From the NCBI RefSeq assembly GCF_947507565.1, contig NC_089190.1, forward strand, positions 868,001-932,000: a DNA stretch of 64,000 bases, written 5' to 3'. The notes under the pieces are model-generated. The model was not told the DNA's origin and did no database searches. It saw nothing but the letters and a program-made list of their open reading frames with translations. Below are positions 21,350 to 32,220 of the stretch, one piece after another (position 1 is the stretch's first letter; the number at the start of each line of letters is the position of its first letter). The stretch comes from Oscarella lobularis (lineage: Eukaryota; Porifera; Homoscleromorpha; Homosclerophorida; Oscarellidae). The position numbers and the translations under genes were made by a program.

Positions 21350-23070
21350 GCGCTATGCTGCACGTGGCGTAATCGTGGCCCAGGTTGCAATGGCTTTATC
21401 GACGCAAAAAGGCAAAGACAGGGTGTACCTGTCTCTGAGAAAAGGAAGTACGAAGTTGTAAAAGCGGCAGGCTGCGGTGCTGTTCCCATTAGAAAACTTG
21501 CCGAAGTCTTTGGATGCAGCAAGAGCCAAATAGGGGGGTCATCTTGAAGAAGAGAAATGAAATCGTATCTCAGTACGAAGCCAACATGGCTAATTCGTCA
21601 GTTCAGCTAAAGAAGACTAGTCGACGATCCAAGTATGGCGACATTAAACTTTTTTTTCAGCGAAAGGGTTAACGACTGTCTTTACGAATGGTACCTGATG
21701 GCAACTTCAAAGAATATTTTTCCGACGGGGCCTTTACTGACGGAAAAGGCTAGTAGAATCGCATTACATCTAGGCCAACATGACTTTAGAGGATCTAGTG
21801 GATGGCTGACAAAGTGGAAACAGAGGTTTAACGTCAAGAGGGTCACAATTTGCAGTGAATCAGGCGACGTGAGAGGTGAAACTGTTGAAAGTTGGAAAGA
21901 GCGCTTACCGCAGATTCTAGACGGGTACGATAGAAGAGACATCTGGAATATGGACGAGACAGGCTGCTTTTGGAAAACACTCCAAGACAAAGGATTTTCA
22001 AGGAAAGGAGTCAAGTGCAAAGGAAGAAAAATTAAGGGAAACGTGAAAAAGAACCTCCCCGTTCGCTACTACAGCCAGAGCAAATCGTGGATGACGGGAA
22101 GTATTTTGGACTCACTCTTATCTTCATTGAATAGAAAACTAAGTTCTCAAAGGCGATCCATCTTGCTGCTTCTTGACAATGCTGGATGTCACCCCCACGA
22201 CCTGCAAGGAAAGTATTCTAACATCAAGCATCTATTTCTTCTTCCTAATACAACTTCCGAGTTGCAGCCACTTGATCTTAGAATAATCCAAAACTTTAAA
22301 GTATTTTACAAATCGCTGTTTCTCCGTTATGTCCTGGCAAGAATTGAGGACTGCGAAACCGTTACAGATGTTGTAAAGTCGGTGAACATTCTAATGGCCA
22401 TTCGTTGGGTTTCTGAAGCGTGGAAACAAGTAAAACCAGATACAATTAAAAAGTGCTTCCGTAGAGCTGGTATTCTTGCCGACGACATGGCTGTGGCGCA
22501 TATTCCAGACGCTGATCCATTTGAGGATGTTGACGAGAATGCGGCAGCGCTGCAAGAGTTAATTGATGCACACTCAGGCGGAGCAGAGAATTCGTGCCAT
22601 GCTGAAGAATACGTAGAAGGAGAAAATTATTTACCCGTTTTTTTATTGGCAGTGACGACGATTGGGAAGAAGAATTTATGGAAACTTTGGCTGCTAAGTC
22701 AGACCCGAGTTCGACCGAACAGGAATCTGACGATGTTGAAGAAATTGTGTGCATTGCCGAAGTTGATCCCCCTTTGAAAATATCAACGTTTTCTGAAGCA
22801 TTGACGCAATTGGAAGACGTGAAACTGTTTCTGGAAAGCAAGAACTGCGCAGAAGAAGCAAAAAAGATTGGGCAAAATATTGACCGTGTTGCTGCCTGCA
22901 GCAGGCGTTGTACAAAACAGGCAACCTTGGACGCGTTTATCTTATAATTCTGTTAGCGAAAAGACGTTTCGAATTGACGTAAAAAAAGATGGTTTTCTTT
23001 GAGTGGACAGCTTCTCTAGAGTGGACAACTTTATCTTCCCCAAAGTGTCTACTATTCGGAGAGTCGACTG
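21350..23070 (+). mobile_element. Tigger/pogo-like element, right end defined
   Basis: The right end, read inward, is CAGTCGACTCTCCGAATAG with TA outside it at 23071-23072. This strongly resembles Tigger ends (CAGT.GAC). It abuts a minisatellite unit broken in the middle of TTTATAGC. The corresponding left end is not visible; upstream sequence is the HIRAN ORF instead, so the left side appears truncated. Confidence 0.65.
21386..22947 (+). pseudogene. Tigger-like DDE_1 transposase, three frameshifts and a deletion
   Basis: In order: SEKRKYEVVKAAGCGAVPIR (helix-turn-helix), GVILKKRNEIVSQYEAN, a CENP-B-type DNA-binding region (PLLTEKASRIALHLG, SSGWLTKWKQRFNVKRV), DIWNMDETGCFW (first Asp), SILLLLDNAGCHPHDL (second Asp), SELQPLDLRIIQNFK (third Asp), then an acidic tail. 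Frame changes fall in a G6 run (about 21533), a T8 run (about 21650) and a T7 run (about 22638). Between KGRKIKG and NVKKNLPV roughly 30 residues normal for the family are missing. The tail resumes at 22657-22947. Confidence 0.8.
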
Positions 23071-23072
23071 TA

Positions 23073-23395
23073 TAGCAACAAAACCAGCGATTAGTTTTAT
23101 AGATAAAATGGGACCCCAATAGGAACGGGGCCGCAAAAATTTCGTTTACTTAAAGGTAAAGGCAGCAATTTCTGCATCAAATTAGAGCTACATCGACTCA
23201 TTTATAGCGTAAAATATGCAATGATTTTTTTGATAAAAATGAGGCCCCATTAGGAACCGGGCCACGAAAATTTCGTTTATTTAAAGGCAAAGGCAGCAAT
23301 TTCTTCATTAAATAAGAGCTACTTCGACTGATTTAGAGCGTAAGATATGCTTTTAATTTTTTGGATAAAAATGAGTCCCGAAAAACTTCGTTTAT
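23073..23395 (+). repeat. Minisatellite, continuation of the 17.7-18.5 kb array
   Basis: About two and a half units with AATTTCGTTTACTTAAAGG and CTGCATCAAATTAGAGCTAC, same orientation as at 17690-18462. It begins in mid-unit immediately outside the Tigger right end. Confidence 0.8.
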
Positions 23396-23414
23396 TATAA
23401 TAAATGACTTATAG

Positions 23415-23530
23415 AATGATTGTTGTGCATTATAATGTCATTTAGAGCACTCGGGGCTTACTTATAGCCCTCGGATTTGTTTCGGGCACTAAGTCACGCC
23501 CTTCGTGCCATAATGCACGATCATCAGTCA
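23415..23530. repeat. Short inverted-repeat (hairpin) sequence
   Basis: GAATGATTGTTGTGCATTAT near 23416-23436 pairs with CATAATGCACGATCAT near 23510-23525. Possibly a miniature element; no target duplication recognised. Confidence 0.4.
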
Positions 23531-23586
23531 ATAACCTATGCATAGTACACTGCTCTCCTTAATCTCTGCCAGAGATATAAAAGAGA

Positions 23587-23632
23587 GGGATATGCAACTC
23601 GCCGTCACGTGACCCGTTCAGCTGAAGCGAGG
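23587..23632 (-). repeat. Shared 3' end of DIRS copies
   Basis: Read on the - strand: CTTCAGCTGAACGGGTCACG, then TGACGGCGAGTTGCATATCC. The same sequence, with few changes, is at 37501-37543 on +, in both cases downstream of a DIRS gag in element orientation. Confidence 0.65.
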
Positions 23633-24097
23633 ATTGATATCCGTCGGGGGACCGAGACACGATCGAGCCATCTCGACCCAAACGGCTGCACCTGCTACGC
23701 GAAGGTGCTTGCTGGTGTAAGGGGGCGGCTGGGCCAGATATCCGGGGCTGTCCCGGAAATTCGGTGTCGTTCCGCGGACCCGGAAGCCTACGAGGCGAAC
23801 TACCGAGTCCGGGACATTGGTCGTCTATAACGCCCACCAGCCCACACTATCCCCAGAGACACAGGGCTCTAGGCCAGGGTTTCGCCCAACCGGACAGTCC
23901 GGCACGTAGGCGGCAGGGGTCGAAGAAGGCACGCGGGAACAGACCGTTGCTGGACAAAAATGTGTGGCTTACGCGGTGAACCGAGCTGGGGGAAAAAAAA
24001 GGGGGAGACAAGACGACAACATGATCGCAAGGAAGAGAGACGCTATAATCTAACACAAACAGACAAAACACCAACACGTTGCAGGCTTTCTAGCTAA

Positions 24098-24943
24098 CTA
24101 CTTAGAGATAGTAGCGCTGAGCGGAGCGCGAGCATCAGCCGCAAGACAAATGGACCGCATATACCAGTTGCTTCTCCAGCGGCCAAACGACAGGATGCGC
24201 TCGTCGCCAACGCCACGCGCCGCAGCCGTTGTAGCGGCGCCGATGCGTAAGCTGTGTCCTCCAAACGAGGCTGCCGGGAAGCCCGCGTCTGTGAGAGTAC
24301 GGCGGAGGCGTTCTACAAACAGCGCGCGAGAGAGCGGGCGGCCGTCAGCAAAGCGGAAGAGAGGGCCTTCGGCCATGTCCCCGACGCACCACGTAGGCAA
24401 GAAGAGCGACGACAGGGCAGAGGTCATCGGCGGTACGGTCGAGGAAAACATCCGCGCCAACACCGAGCTGATCCGTCTTTGACGACTTGATTTTCAGGCG
24501 AACCCACGAGGGTTTGGCCGCCGAGTCGACGAGGAGATCTTGCGGCGAGAGGTGGCGCGCCGGGTCAAAGAAACAATCGGTCGTAAACTCTCCTGGGCAA
24601 AGGCAGCCAAAGAATCCTGTGCAGACGGCAGCTCATATTAACATAGAGATGTTGAAGTCAGCTGCGCGGTGCGACAAGTTGCCCCTGATTTGACGGAGGA
24701 TGGCCGGTGTTATGGGCTGCCGAGAGTCCGGCGTTGCGGTCTTGGCGCGCTCTCACTGAATACCGCGCAAGACGAGATCCAGCCGTAGAAGTTTGGCACA
24801 AATGGGTCTGGAAAACCACTGGTGATATGAAGGTTGCGTACCGCAGCTAGATAGCCTTGGATAGTCTGGTACTGAAGGCCTTCGTCGGCGAGAGCGGCCG
24901 CCCAGAGACAAAAGGTTTCCTCCTGAGCAGGCAGATGAAGCAT
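24098..24943 (-). pseudogene. Tyrosine recombinase of DIRS copy A
   Basis: The upstream part (24943-24710) has the core-binding region: LPAQEETFCLWAAALADEGL, QTIQGYLAAVRNLHI, SGFPDPF. The downstream part (24463-24098) has PLFRFADGRPLSRALFVERL, then the catalytic FGGHSLRIGAATTAAARG (His, Arg) and GRWRSNWYMRSI (final Tyr). The middle of the domain, with the first Arg, lies in other frames at 24470-24700. These enzymes join the circular cDNA to the genome. Broken by at least one frame change. Confidence 0.75.
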
Positions 24944-25012
24944 GTTAGTTGCAACGCAAAAAAATTCTGAAGCGCTTCTGACCCGCTGCGTACGCCCGCC
25001 ATGTTGCCGGCG

Positions 25013-25595
25013 CTAGGGCGGACGCAGTATATCGCCCAACTGCCTCCTCCAAGCCTCCGACGTCCAATCCGGCGCCATCAAAAGTAGGTGGTCGAGGAAG
25101 TAAATGAAAGGCCGCGGAAGGTCGACCGGTACCTGCGACGACGACATAAAAGCCGTCAAGGGGTTACCGCGAGAGAGTGCGTCCGCAAAGGTGTTTAGGT
25201 TGCCCGGGATGTGCCGCGCACGCATGAAAAATCCGCTTTTGGAACGTACTCCAGAGTGCGGAGGAGAGGCATGAGTGCCTCGTCGCGACTAGCCCCGCTG
25301 CCTACGGCGGCGACAACCGTTGTGTTATCGAACTCGATTAAAATTGTTTGTCCGCGCCACTCGGCTCCCCAAAGACACGCTGCCGCTAGGACGGGAAACA
25401 TCTCTTTGGGGGCGATAGATTTTTGCATCCAAGCGCGTGACCACCGATGGGAAAAACAGCGTGGTGGACTAGACGAGACGAGCGCCGCTCCGCAGCCCCA
25501 CGAACCGGAAGCGTCTGACTGAACGCGAATCGCGTGGGTCTGCGTTCTACATCAGACTGACGCCATTCCAGTCGCCAACAAAAGCGTCCCACCAC
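25013..25595 (-). pseudogene. RNase H domain of DIRS copy A
   Basis: Blocks in order: FCWRLEWRQSDV, SIAPKEMFPVLAAACLWG, AEWRGQTILIEFDNTTVVAA, then RARHIPGNLNTFADALSRGN. EFDNTTVV and HIPG....ADALSR are the usual active-site-bearing motifs of retroelement RNase H. Three frames are involved, so it is not translatable as one piece. Confidence 0.7.
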
Positions 25596-26698
25596 GCTAA
25601 GTCGGCTCTTGCGTCGCGGTTCAGACGCAGCTTCGAGTTAAGCTGAGCAGTGGTAGTCGACAAATCGATTAGCCCACGAGTGAACGAGCGACCCGGACAC
25701 ACAACCGTCGCCGCGTGATGCAAAAGACCAACAAGAGACAGGAGCTGTCGCTTCGTACAGGCGCGCGCTGAGATCAATCGTCGTAGGGAGAGGCGTAAGC
25801 GCTGCAATTTTTCGGCCGGCAATCGTAAGACGCCGCTCGCCGTGTCTATCTCGATGCCAAGAAATACAAGGGTCGACGACGGTCCTTCGACCTTGTGCGG
25901 AGCCACGGGAATGCGCAGAGAACTGCAGAAGACAGAGCGATTGCTAAGTAGCGCGCGCATTCGTCGGCTCCCGGATTGCCAAGGAACAGAAAATCGTCGA
26001 GATAGTGAAGGCCGTGCGACACGCCGCTACGAGTCATGATCCATAAAACAGCGTCCGCTACCGCCGAAAAAATCTTCGGCGCTGACCGGAGACCGAACGG
26101 GAGAGCCGCGTCGAGGAAAAGCTGATCCTGCCAGTGCACGGCGAGAAACGGGTGGTCCTCCGGGTGAACGGGCACCTAGGTGACGGTAGGCGGCGTGTAG
26201 ATCCAACTTCGCGAGGAGGCAGCCCGTGCCGAGATCGAGGGCAATTGCAATGGCATCGTTGATTCGCGCGTAAGAAAGCGAGCATAGACTCGCGTCGATT
26301 CCGTCGTTCACACTGCTTCCGCGCGGAGCGGAGAGGTTGGTGATGAGTCGCCAACGGCCGGGTTGGTGCGGTTTAGGGATGACGCTGTATGGGCTCACGT
26401 GCTCCACCCACTGAGGCGCGACTGGGCCAACGATTCGCCCTACCTCGAGCTCACCACAGAAATACCCTCGCACAACACTTGCGTGCGTGGCTGCCGTTAG
26501 GAAATTTCGAGCCGTCCGGCGATGGGGGGAGGATCCGAGACCAATACGAAAACCGTGCTCAAATCCCCGTAGCACGTAGTCGACGAAACGCGTCTGGGTG
26601 AGTACGGAGAAGCGCACGCCACTGCAATAGGTCAACCGGCGTCGCAACGCGGCGAAAACGGGCTGGAAGGCAACGGCGCGCTCGCGGCGCACACGCAT
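25547..26698 (-). pseudogene. Reverse transcriptase of DIRS copy A
   Basis: 26698-26027 gives SPYSVIPKPHQPGRWRLI, TNLSAPRGSSVNDGI and LLAKLDLHAAYRHL (fingers and first catalytic Asp). 26175-25846 gives ALPFGLRSAPKIFSAVADAV and HYLDDFLFLG, where LDD replaces the usual xDD box. 25960-25547 gives the thumb and connection: STLVFLGIEIDTASGVLRLP. Two frame changes separate the parts. Confidence 0.8.
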
Positions 26699-26929
26699 CT
26701 AAGCGTAAGTCGTTCATGTAGAGATAGCACGTTGCAGAGCCTGTCGCTTGCTGGTGAGAGCAGCGGCCCTAAGTAATTGAGCACGGGTAACTATCTTGCA
26801 AAGAACGTTAACTGCTAGGAGAAAAATTCCGGAGGGAGAAGGAACGTCGACAAATGGTTGTAGGTGAGACTGCTAATTAATGCAGCAATCATTTTTTCCT
26901 CTGAGAGTACGGCTGCCACGCCTTTGGGC

Positions 26930-28433
26930 CTACGCTCCGCAAGAACACAAGTGGCGCAGCAACGGAAAAAGCACAGAGGAAGGGACGACGTCCCTTACGA
27001 CCGACAGACACAAGAGCAAAGAAAAAAGAGGGGCGGTCACTGAACCCCACCAAAACCCAAGCATGCGACCATGCAACACACGTCCGGTTCGGAGGGGTGA
27101 TTCTACTCTCCGTTTGTCTTTTCGACGCGCGGCGATCGCGGGCGCTTTGCCTCGGAGTCCTCCGCGCATGCGGTGCTGACCCTTGCAATTAGCGCAGACG
27201 TGGCGGGAGGAGCAATCACGGAACGTGCAGCGTCCGGCGTTGTAGGAACGACAGATGGGCTTGTCGGCCGGCGCACGCTCACGCTGGCAGCGAGCCACCG
27301 TTAGAACTTTTGGTTTTGAAACGGGTGCCAGCGGGACGAGCGCGCAGTCGGCGGCGACATGATCGCCGAAGATGCAGTGAACGCAGCGCGAGATGGCAAG
27401 GCGGCCCAGCGCAACAAACGTCTGAGCGTAGAGTCCTGGTGAGACAACGCCCCAGTTTGCCGTGGCGTCGGCTGCGGCGAGCTGCCGGAAGCGTGTGTCG
27501 TTAAGGCGCCAGCCATCGCCGGCGTTGCGACCTGCTTCTTGTGGGATTAGGCGCAGGTACACCCGGAAGTGGTGCCCGCCGGACCTGGCGCAAGAGCGAA
27601 CGGCGGCGTAAGAGCGCAGCGAGCCCAGCTCAGGATCGACGGGATCTGGCGCAGTACGGGACGCACGCGAGGCGCTCCCTGCGGCTCGCGCTCGGCAAAC
27701 ATTGCCGCCTCGCGCCGGAGGAGCTCGTGGTTGTCGGGGAGGAGCTCTGCCATGTCAACAAACTCTCCGGCGCGAATGCGGGCCACAAGGCGGTGAGAGA
27801 TAGTACCGGTAAATCCGTCACCGAGAGAGAAAGGGGGAAGTGCCGTTGCAGCAACGCCAGCTGCGGGCGCACTAGGGGCAACTGCTAAGCCAGCAATCGC
27901 TGCTGCGGGCGGTAGAGCACCTAAGGCTACCCACGAAAAGAAAGACGATGGGTCAGCGCGGGGCGGCGGATAACATCGTTTCGCCGCGTGGAAGAAGCGA
28001 GCGATCGCAAACCACTGGCGCGCTTGGCGGTCGACATAGGGGCTTAGACCATGGGAGGACATGACGACTCGCGAGGTTTCCACGGAAATGGGCGGAGTTT
28101 TCGCGTCTCACCTGGAGCGGGCCCACCTGGCGGGGGCGGCGGAAGACCTTTTCCGACGAGGGCGGGAGGCACGGCGGGCGTCGGCGGGGTGACTGGCGCT
28201 GGCGCGATGTTAGGTGGTGCTGGCGGCGCCGTTCCTGCGTTGCGCGCCTCGTGCACGGGCGGTAAAACTTGCCTCGACTGCCCGCGCGATCGATTGCTCC
28301 AGGACGCCGAGCGCCACTGCCTGGGGAGGTTGATCTTGAGCTTGAGCGTCTGCCTGCGCAGCGGGATCGTCTGCAACGTTGTCCGTGGCAAAGTGAAATT
28401 GTCGGAATGCGAAGAAAAAAGGGGGAGAACCAC
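26930..28433 (-). pseudogene. Gag-like protein of DIRS copy A
   Basis: A proline/alanine-rich N-terminal part (28433-28044) is followed by RIRAGEFVDMAELLPDNHEL, a motif shared with copy B and typical of DIRS gag. Then SPGLYAQTFVALGRLAISRC and a zinc-finger-like PICRSYNAGRCTFRDC with RHVCANCKGQH (C-x-C-H pattern). Frames change near 28080 and 27550. The region begins near a TTGCAG|ACG that matches the intron 3' end of copy B. Confidence 0.7.
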
Positions 28434-28547
28434 GATAGCCTCTTCTCACTGGCGCTGTAGTAGACGGACTGATTAGCCCCCGCCAACACCCAGCCTTATC
28501 ATTGGCGCGTCGGTCCAATAGATATCAACACCATTTAACTGCGTTAA

Positions 28548-30972
28548 AGGGGTACTCCAACGTTTTTGCAAGTGGGGTTGGTATGATAATGCAGACCTTT
28601 CGAAAGCTTTGCGTGCTGATCTCGTTGGCGTGCGTCTTTCCTATCGCGAGAAAGAGGCCAAATTCCTTCGTCAGTCGCGCTACAGCCTATGTCACTGGTT
28701 GCACGTGATATCCCGGATTAAACCAGACGCCTCTTTTTCTCCCCGTAGCAACGTTTTCCGATCGAGTCTCTCCTTCGTGTTGGAGCTAAGACTTAACAGG
28801 TAGAGTTGAACGATGACTGAGCACAGCTGAAACTCGTAGCCTACACTGCAATAAAGGAGACCACGCCTACTTGCACTGCCTGTGTTTAGCATGCTTTTTC
28901 GTCTTTTTTCGGTTTTCTTTCTGGCAATCCTTGCTGCAGGACTACCCTACCCTTTCCTTCACATGTGTCTAGCGGCTGTAATACGTCGCTTACCTGTCGT
29001 ATTCCTAGATTTTGGACTTGACATGGCTGATGGAGGCGTGGCGTAGCCGGCTAGCTCTGGGCCTGCACGGGCATTGCCCGAGTTGAGATTTCGGACGAGA
29101 AAATTTTTTGGTAGGAATTTTGAACTCAAAGAACAAAATAGTATAGTTGTAATGTATTGATAAGTACTGTAATACAATATATTACTTGGTAACATTAGCA
29201 TTGGTTTGGTTAGTATCCTCTGCATGTAACGTAGTATCCTCTGCATGTAACGTACACCACGTGCCCATTCTCTGTCCGGGTGTTGATATTGTACTCTGTA
29301 CCATTTTTACCATTTTTACTGTAGTCCAGGTTGAATAAGGTACTAGAATTTCTCTGCTAAGTAGTATACACTTACGTTGCGTTCAATTAGTCCGTACGTT
29401 TGCACTATTTTGAGTGGGCGTGGCTCTTTTTTAAGGGGCGTACCTACGATTGCGCCCGTACTTGCTTCCATGAAAGTGTAAAAACCATATTTAGCGCAGT
29501 GGCCAGGACTGTCGCAGCGAGCATCGCCAACAGCCGTAATCATCTTCCTCTCAAAGGCCTCAGTAATCATTTCTTGATTTCTTTTCCAAGCATCTTGCAC
29601 AACAGGAAATAACAGTTCGTCCTGACTTGACACAAGTAAAACTCCGATTCAGAAATTATAGCCAATCCAAAAATCTGTGCCACTTTAGCAAAAGTTTGAT
29701 AGGTGGATCCAGCAAATAAGATAGCTGCAGGCAGAAGCAAATTTCCTGCTGATGAACCCTGTACGTCCGGCTGCGATGACCAGCGGTTACAGTGACCTTT
29801 CAGACACGTTAATGTGACAGAAATCTGGCTTCCTTTGCGTGTCCATTGCTTTTCAGAAAGAACATCACCACAACTAGGACATCGACGCATCAGCTGATGT
29901 AGAGATGTCTCGAAGACAATATATTTCCTCTGCTTCTGGATGTCAACAGCAATGCTACTATTCAAATCAGTGAGAGTAGACTCTCCAGTGACGTCTCCAG
30001 TAACATTTTCAGTAACATCCGCATCCGGTGTGAATGTCGAATCTAGAGCGTCGATTCCAGTGACTAATACAATTGTGTCTGAGTCTTGAACACCAGAACC
30101 GCCCTTTTTAGGAGTAGAAAAATGAACAGGCGCAAAGAAGTCTTTTGGGTCCCACTGAGTGCCAGTGGACACAAACTTCTTTTTATTTCCATTGCTATTC
30201 TCGACACTTTCAATAAATCTTCGCCTCTCCTAACAGTGAAACTATCAAACTCTGCATTACTCCATTAAAATTTAGTTTACGAATTCAGCATCTCGCTGCT
30301 GCCTCCATTTTCCTGTTGATCGAGGGATTGTCGACTCTTCAAGAAAATTCGGCAGAGCTCCAGGTAGCAAATTTCGCCGGCCTGAACTTCTATCGAAGCT
30401 TTCTAACAAAAAGTGCTCAGAACACACTCTTAAAGAGTCACGGATTCTCTCTTCGCGCAGACGCAAGCGTATAGTCCACTGCGATCGCTGAGACGTATTC
30501 TTCGGAAATCGATAGAACTAACTCTTTTCGCAAGGTTTTTCGGCTTGAGCAAACATTGCAAGACATCCTGTAAACAAATTAAAAGAGTTTGAGGCAGGGT
30601 TGAAAAGGGCGCTCCCCGGAAAGCATGCTAAACGCAGGCAGTGGAAGTAGGCGTGGTCTCCTTTACATGTATTGCCGTGTAGGCTAGGAGTTTCAGCTGT
30701 GCTCAGTCATCGTTCAACTCTACCTGTTCTTAGCTCCAACTCGAAGGAGAGACTCGATCGGAAAACGTTGCTACGGGGGAGAAACAGAGGCGTCTGGTTT
30801 AATCCGGGATATCACGTGCAACCAGTGACGTAGGCTGTAGCGCGACTGACGAAGGAATTTGGCTTCTTTCTCGCGATAGGAAAGACGCACGCCAACGAGA
30901 TCAGCACGAAAAGCTTTCGAAAGGTCTGTATTATCATACCAACCCCACCTGCAAAAACGTTGGAGTACCCCT
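28548..30972 (-). mobile_element. Kolobok element with 350-bp inverted ends and TTAA target sites
   Basis: 28548-28895 and about 30615-30972 are inverted copies (outer end AGGGGTACTCCAACG). TTAA occurs directly outside at 28544-28547 and 30973-30976, the target duplication of Kolobok and piggyBac. The coding content is THAP plus Kolobok transposase. It lies at the 5' edge of DIRS copy A. Confidence 0.85.
29343..30466 (-). pseudogene. Kolobok transposase with THAP-type N-terminus, broken
   Basis: 30466-30272 carries SLRVCSEHFLLESFD and NLLPGALPNF, the second half of a THAP zinc finger. 30172-29567 carries RCPSCGDVLSEKQWTRKGSQ and NLLLPAAILFAGSTYQTFAK, then VAQIFGLAIISESEFYLCQ. A one-base shift near 29640 leads into AWKRNQEMITEAFERKMITA and GDARCDSPGHCAKYGFYTFM, the block with a catalytic Asp. 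The remainder of the catalytic domain is missing after 29343, so the copy is internally truncated. Confidence 0.75.
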
Positions 30973-31084
30973 TTAATTAAATTCCTAGTGTTACGGGGGT
31001 TCGTTATTTGCAGAGAAGAGCCGCTAACGCGCGCTAGAAGATAGCTTGTCTATGGCATGACGGGTAAAAACCCACGCATGTCCT

Positions 31085-31855
31085 ACATGTTTGACCACGT
31101 AAACCATGTTCACCACGTTCACGACGTTGCCACGTTGACCACATTGACCACGTTGACCGGTTCACCAGGTTGACCAGGTTGACCAGGTTGACCAGGTTGA
31201 GCACGTTGACCAGGTTGACCACGTTGACGAGGTTGACCAGGTTGACCAGGTTGAGCACGTTGAACAGGTTGACCACGTTGACCACGTTGACCACGTTGGC
31301 CACGTTGACCACGTTGACCACGTTGTCAGGTTGACCACGTTGACCAGGTTGACAAGGTTGACAAGGTTGACGAGGTTGACCAGATTGACCAGGTTGACCA
31401 CGTTGACCAAGTTGACCACGTTGACCAAGTTGACCACGTTGACCAAGTTGACCACGTTGACTAGGTTGACCACGTTGACAAGGTTGACCAGGTTGAAAAG
31501 GTTGACCAGGTTGACCACGTTGCCAGGTTGACCACGTTGCCAGGTTGACAAGGTTGACCACGTTGACCACGTTGACCACGTTGACCACGTTGACCACGTT
31601 GACAAGGTTGACCAGGCAGGTTGACCAGGTTGACGACGTTGCAGTTGCCCACGTTGACTAGGTTGACCACGTTGACGTTGACCAGGTTGACTAGGTTGAC
31701 CAGGTTGACCACGTTGACAAGGTTGACCACGTTGACCACGTTGACCAGGTTGACCTCGTTGATTAGGTTGACCACGTTGACCAGGTTGACGTTGACCAAG
31801 TTGACCAGGTTGACAAGGTTGACAAGGTTGACAGGTTGACCACGTTGCCAAGTTG
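31085..31855 (+). repeat. 9-bp minisatellite (CCANGTTGA), left arm
   Basis: About 80 units alternating CCAGGTTGA and CCACGTTGA, with a few shortened units (CCACGTTGC). Because the unit is 9 bp, all frames stay open and give long meaningless ORFs (NLVNVV, STWSTW, TLTRLT). Confidence 0.9.
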
Positions 31856-31859
31856 CCCA

Positions 31860-32220
31860 CGTTGACCAGGAGCGCCTCGCGTTCCTTCTTCTTGCGAGCG
31901 ACCTCCTCGCGTTTCTTCTCCTTGCGAGCGACCTCCTCGCGTTCCCTCTCCTTGCGAGCGACCTCCTTGCGTTTCTTCTCCTTGCGAGCGGCCTCCTCGC
32001 GTTCCCTCTCCGTCCGAGCGACCTCCTCGGTTTCCTCATCTTTCTCATACTCGTCTGCATCGCTTTCGCAGAAATTTTCACCGTCGAGTAGGAACTCATC
32101 ATCCAATTCTTCTTCTTCAACGGCTGTAATGCGCAAATCGTCATCCGCTTCTTCTTTTTCAACGGCAGTAATGCGCGAATCGTCATCCTCTTCTTCTAAA
32201 ATGCTGCCATTTTCTATGAC
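31860..32220 (-). pseudogene. Captured acidic/coiled-coil coding fragment
   Basis: The - frame reads ILEEEDDDSRITAVEKEEAD, DDLRITAVEEEELDDEFLLD and GENFCESDADEYEKDEETEE, followed by five repeats of (R/K)EREREEVARKEKK type. The DRITAV block is itself tandemly repeated. It ends where the minisatellite starts and begins after a possible acceptor (ACAAGTAG), so it looks like one exon of a host gene trapped in the element. Low complexity prevents identification. Confidence 0.5.

Larger units (their letters stand above)
23560..28543 (-). mobile_element. DIRS-order tyrosine-recombinase retrotransposon, copy A
   Basis: On the - strand the order is gag (28433-26930), reverse transcriptase (26698-25547), RNase H (25595-25013) and tyrosine recombinase (24943-24098), the order of DIRS/Ngaro-type elements. 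There is no room for the methyltransferase of classical DIRS between RNase H and recombinase, which favours a PAT- or Ngaro-like type (inference). Its 3' flank (23587-23632) matches that of copy B (37501-37543). All genes carry shifts or stops; GC content is much higher than the surroundings. The 5' end stops at the Kolobok insertion site. Confidence 0.8.

Noticed and set aside
24150-28476. Plus-strand ORFs opposite DIRS copy A
   Set aside because: Off-strand shadows of a GC-rich retrotransposon.
31034-32136. Long ORFs of NLVNVV / STWSTW / QPGQRGQ type on both strands
   Set aside because: They exist only because the 9-bp minisatellite keeps every frame open; no start context or domain.
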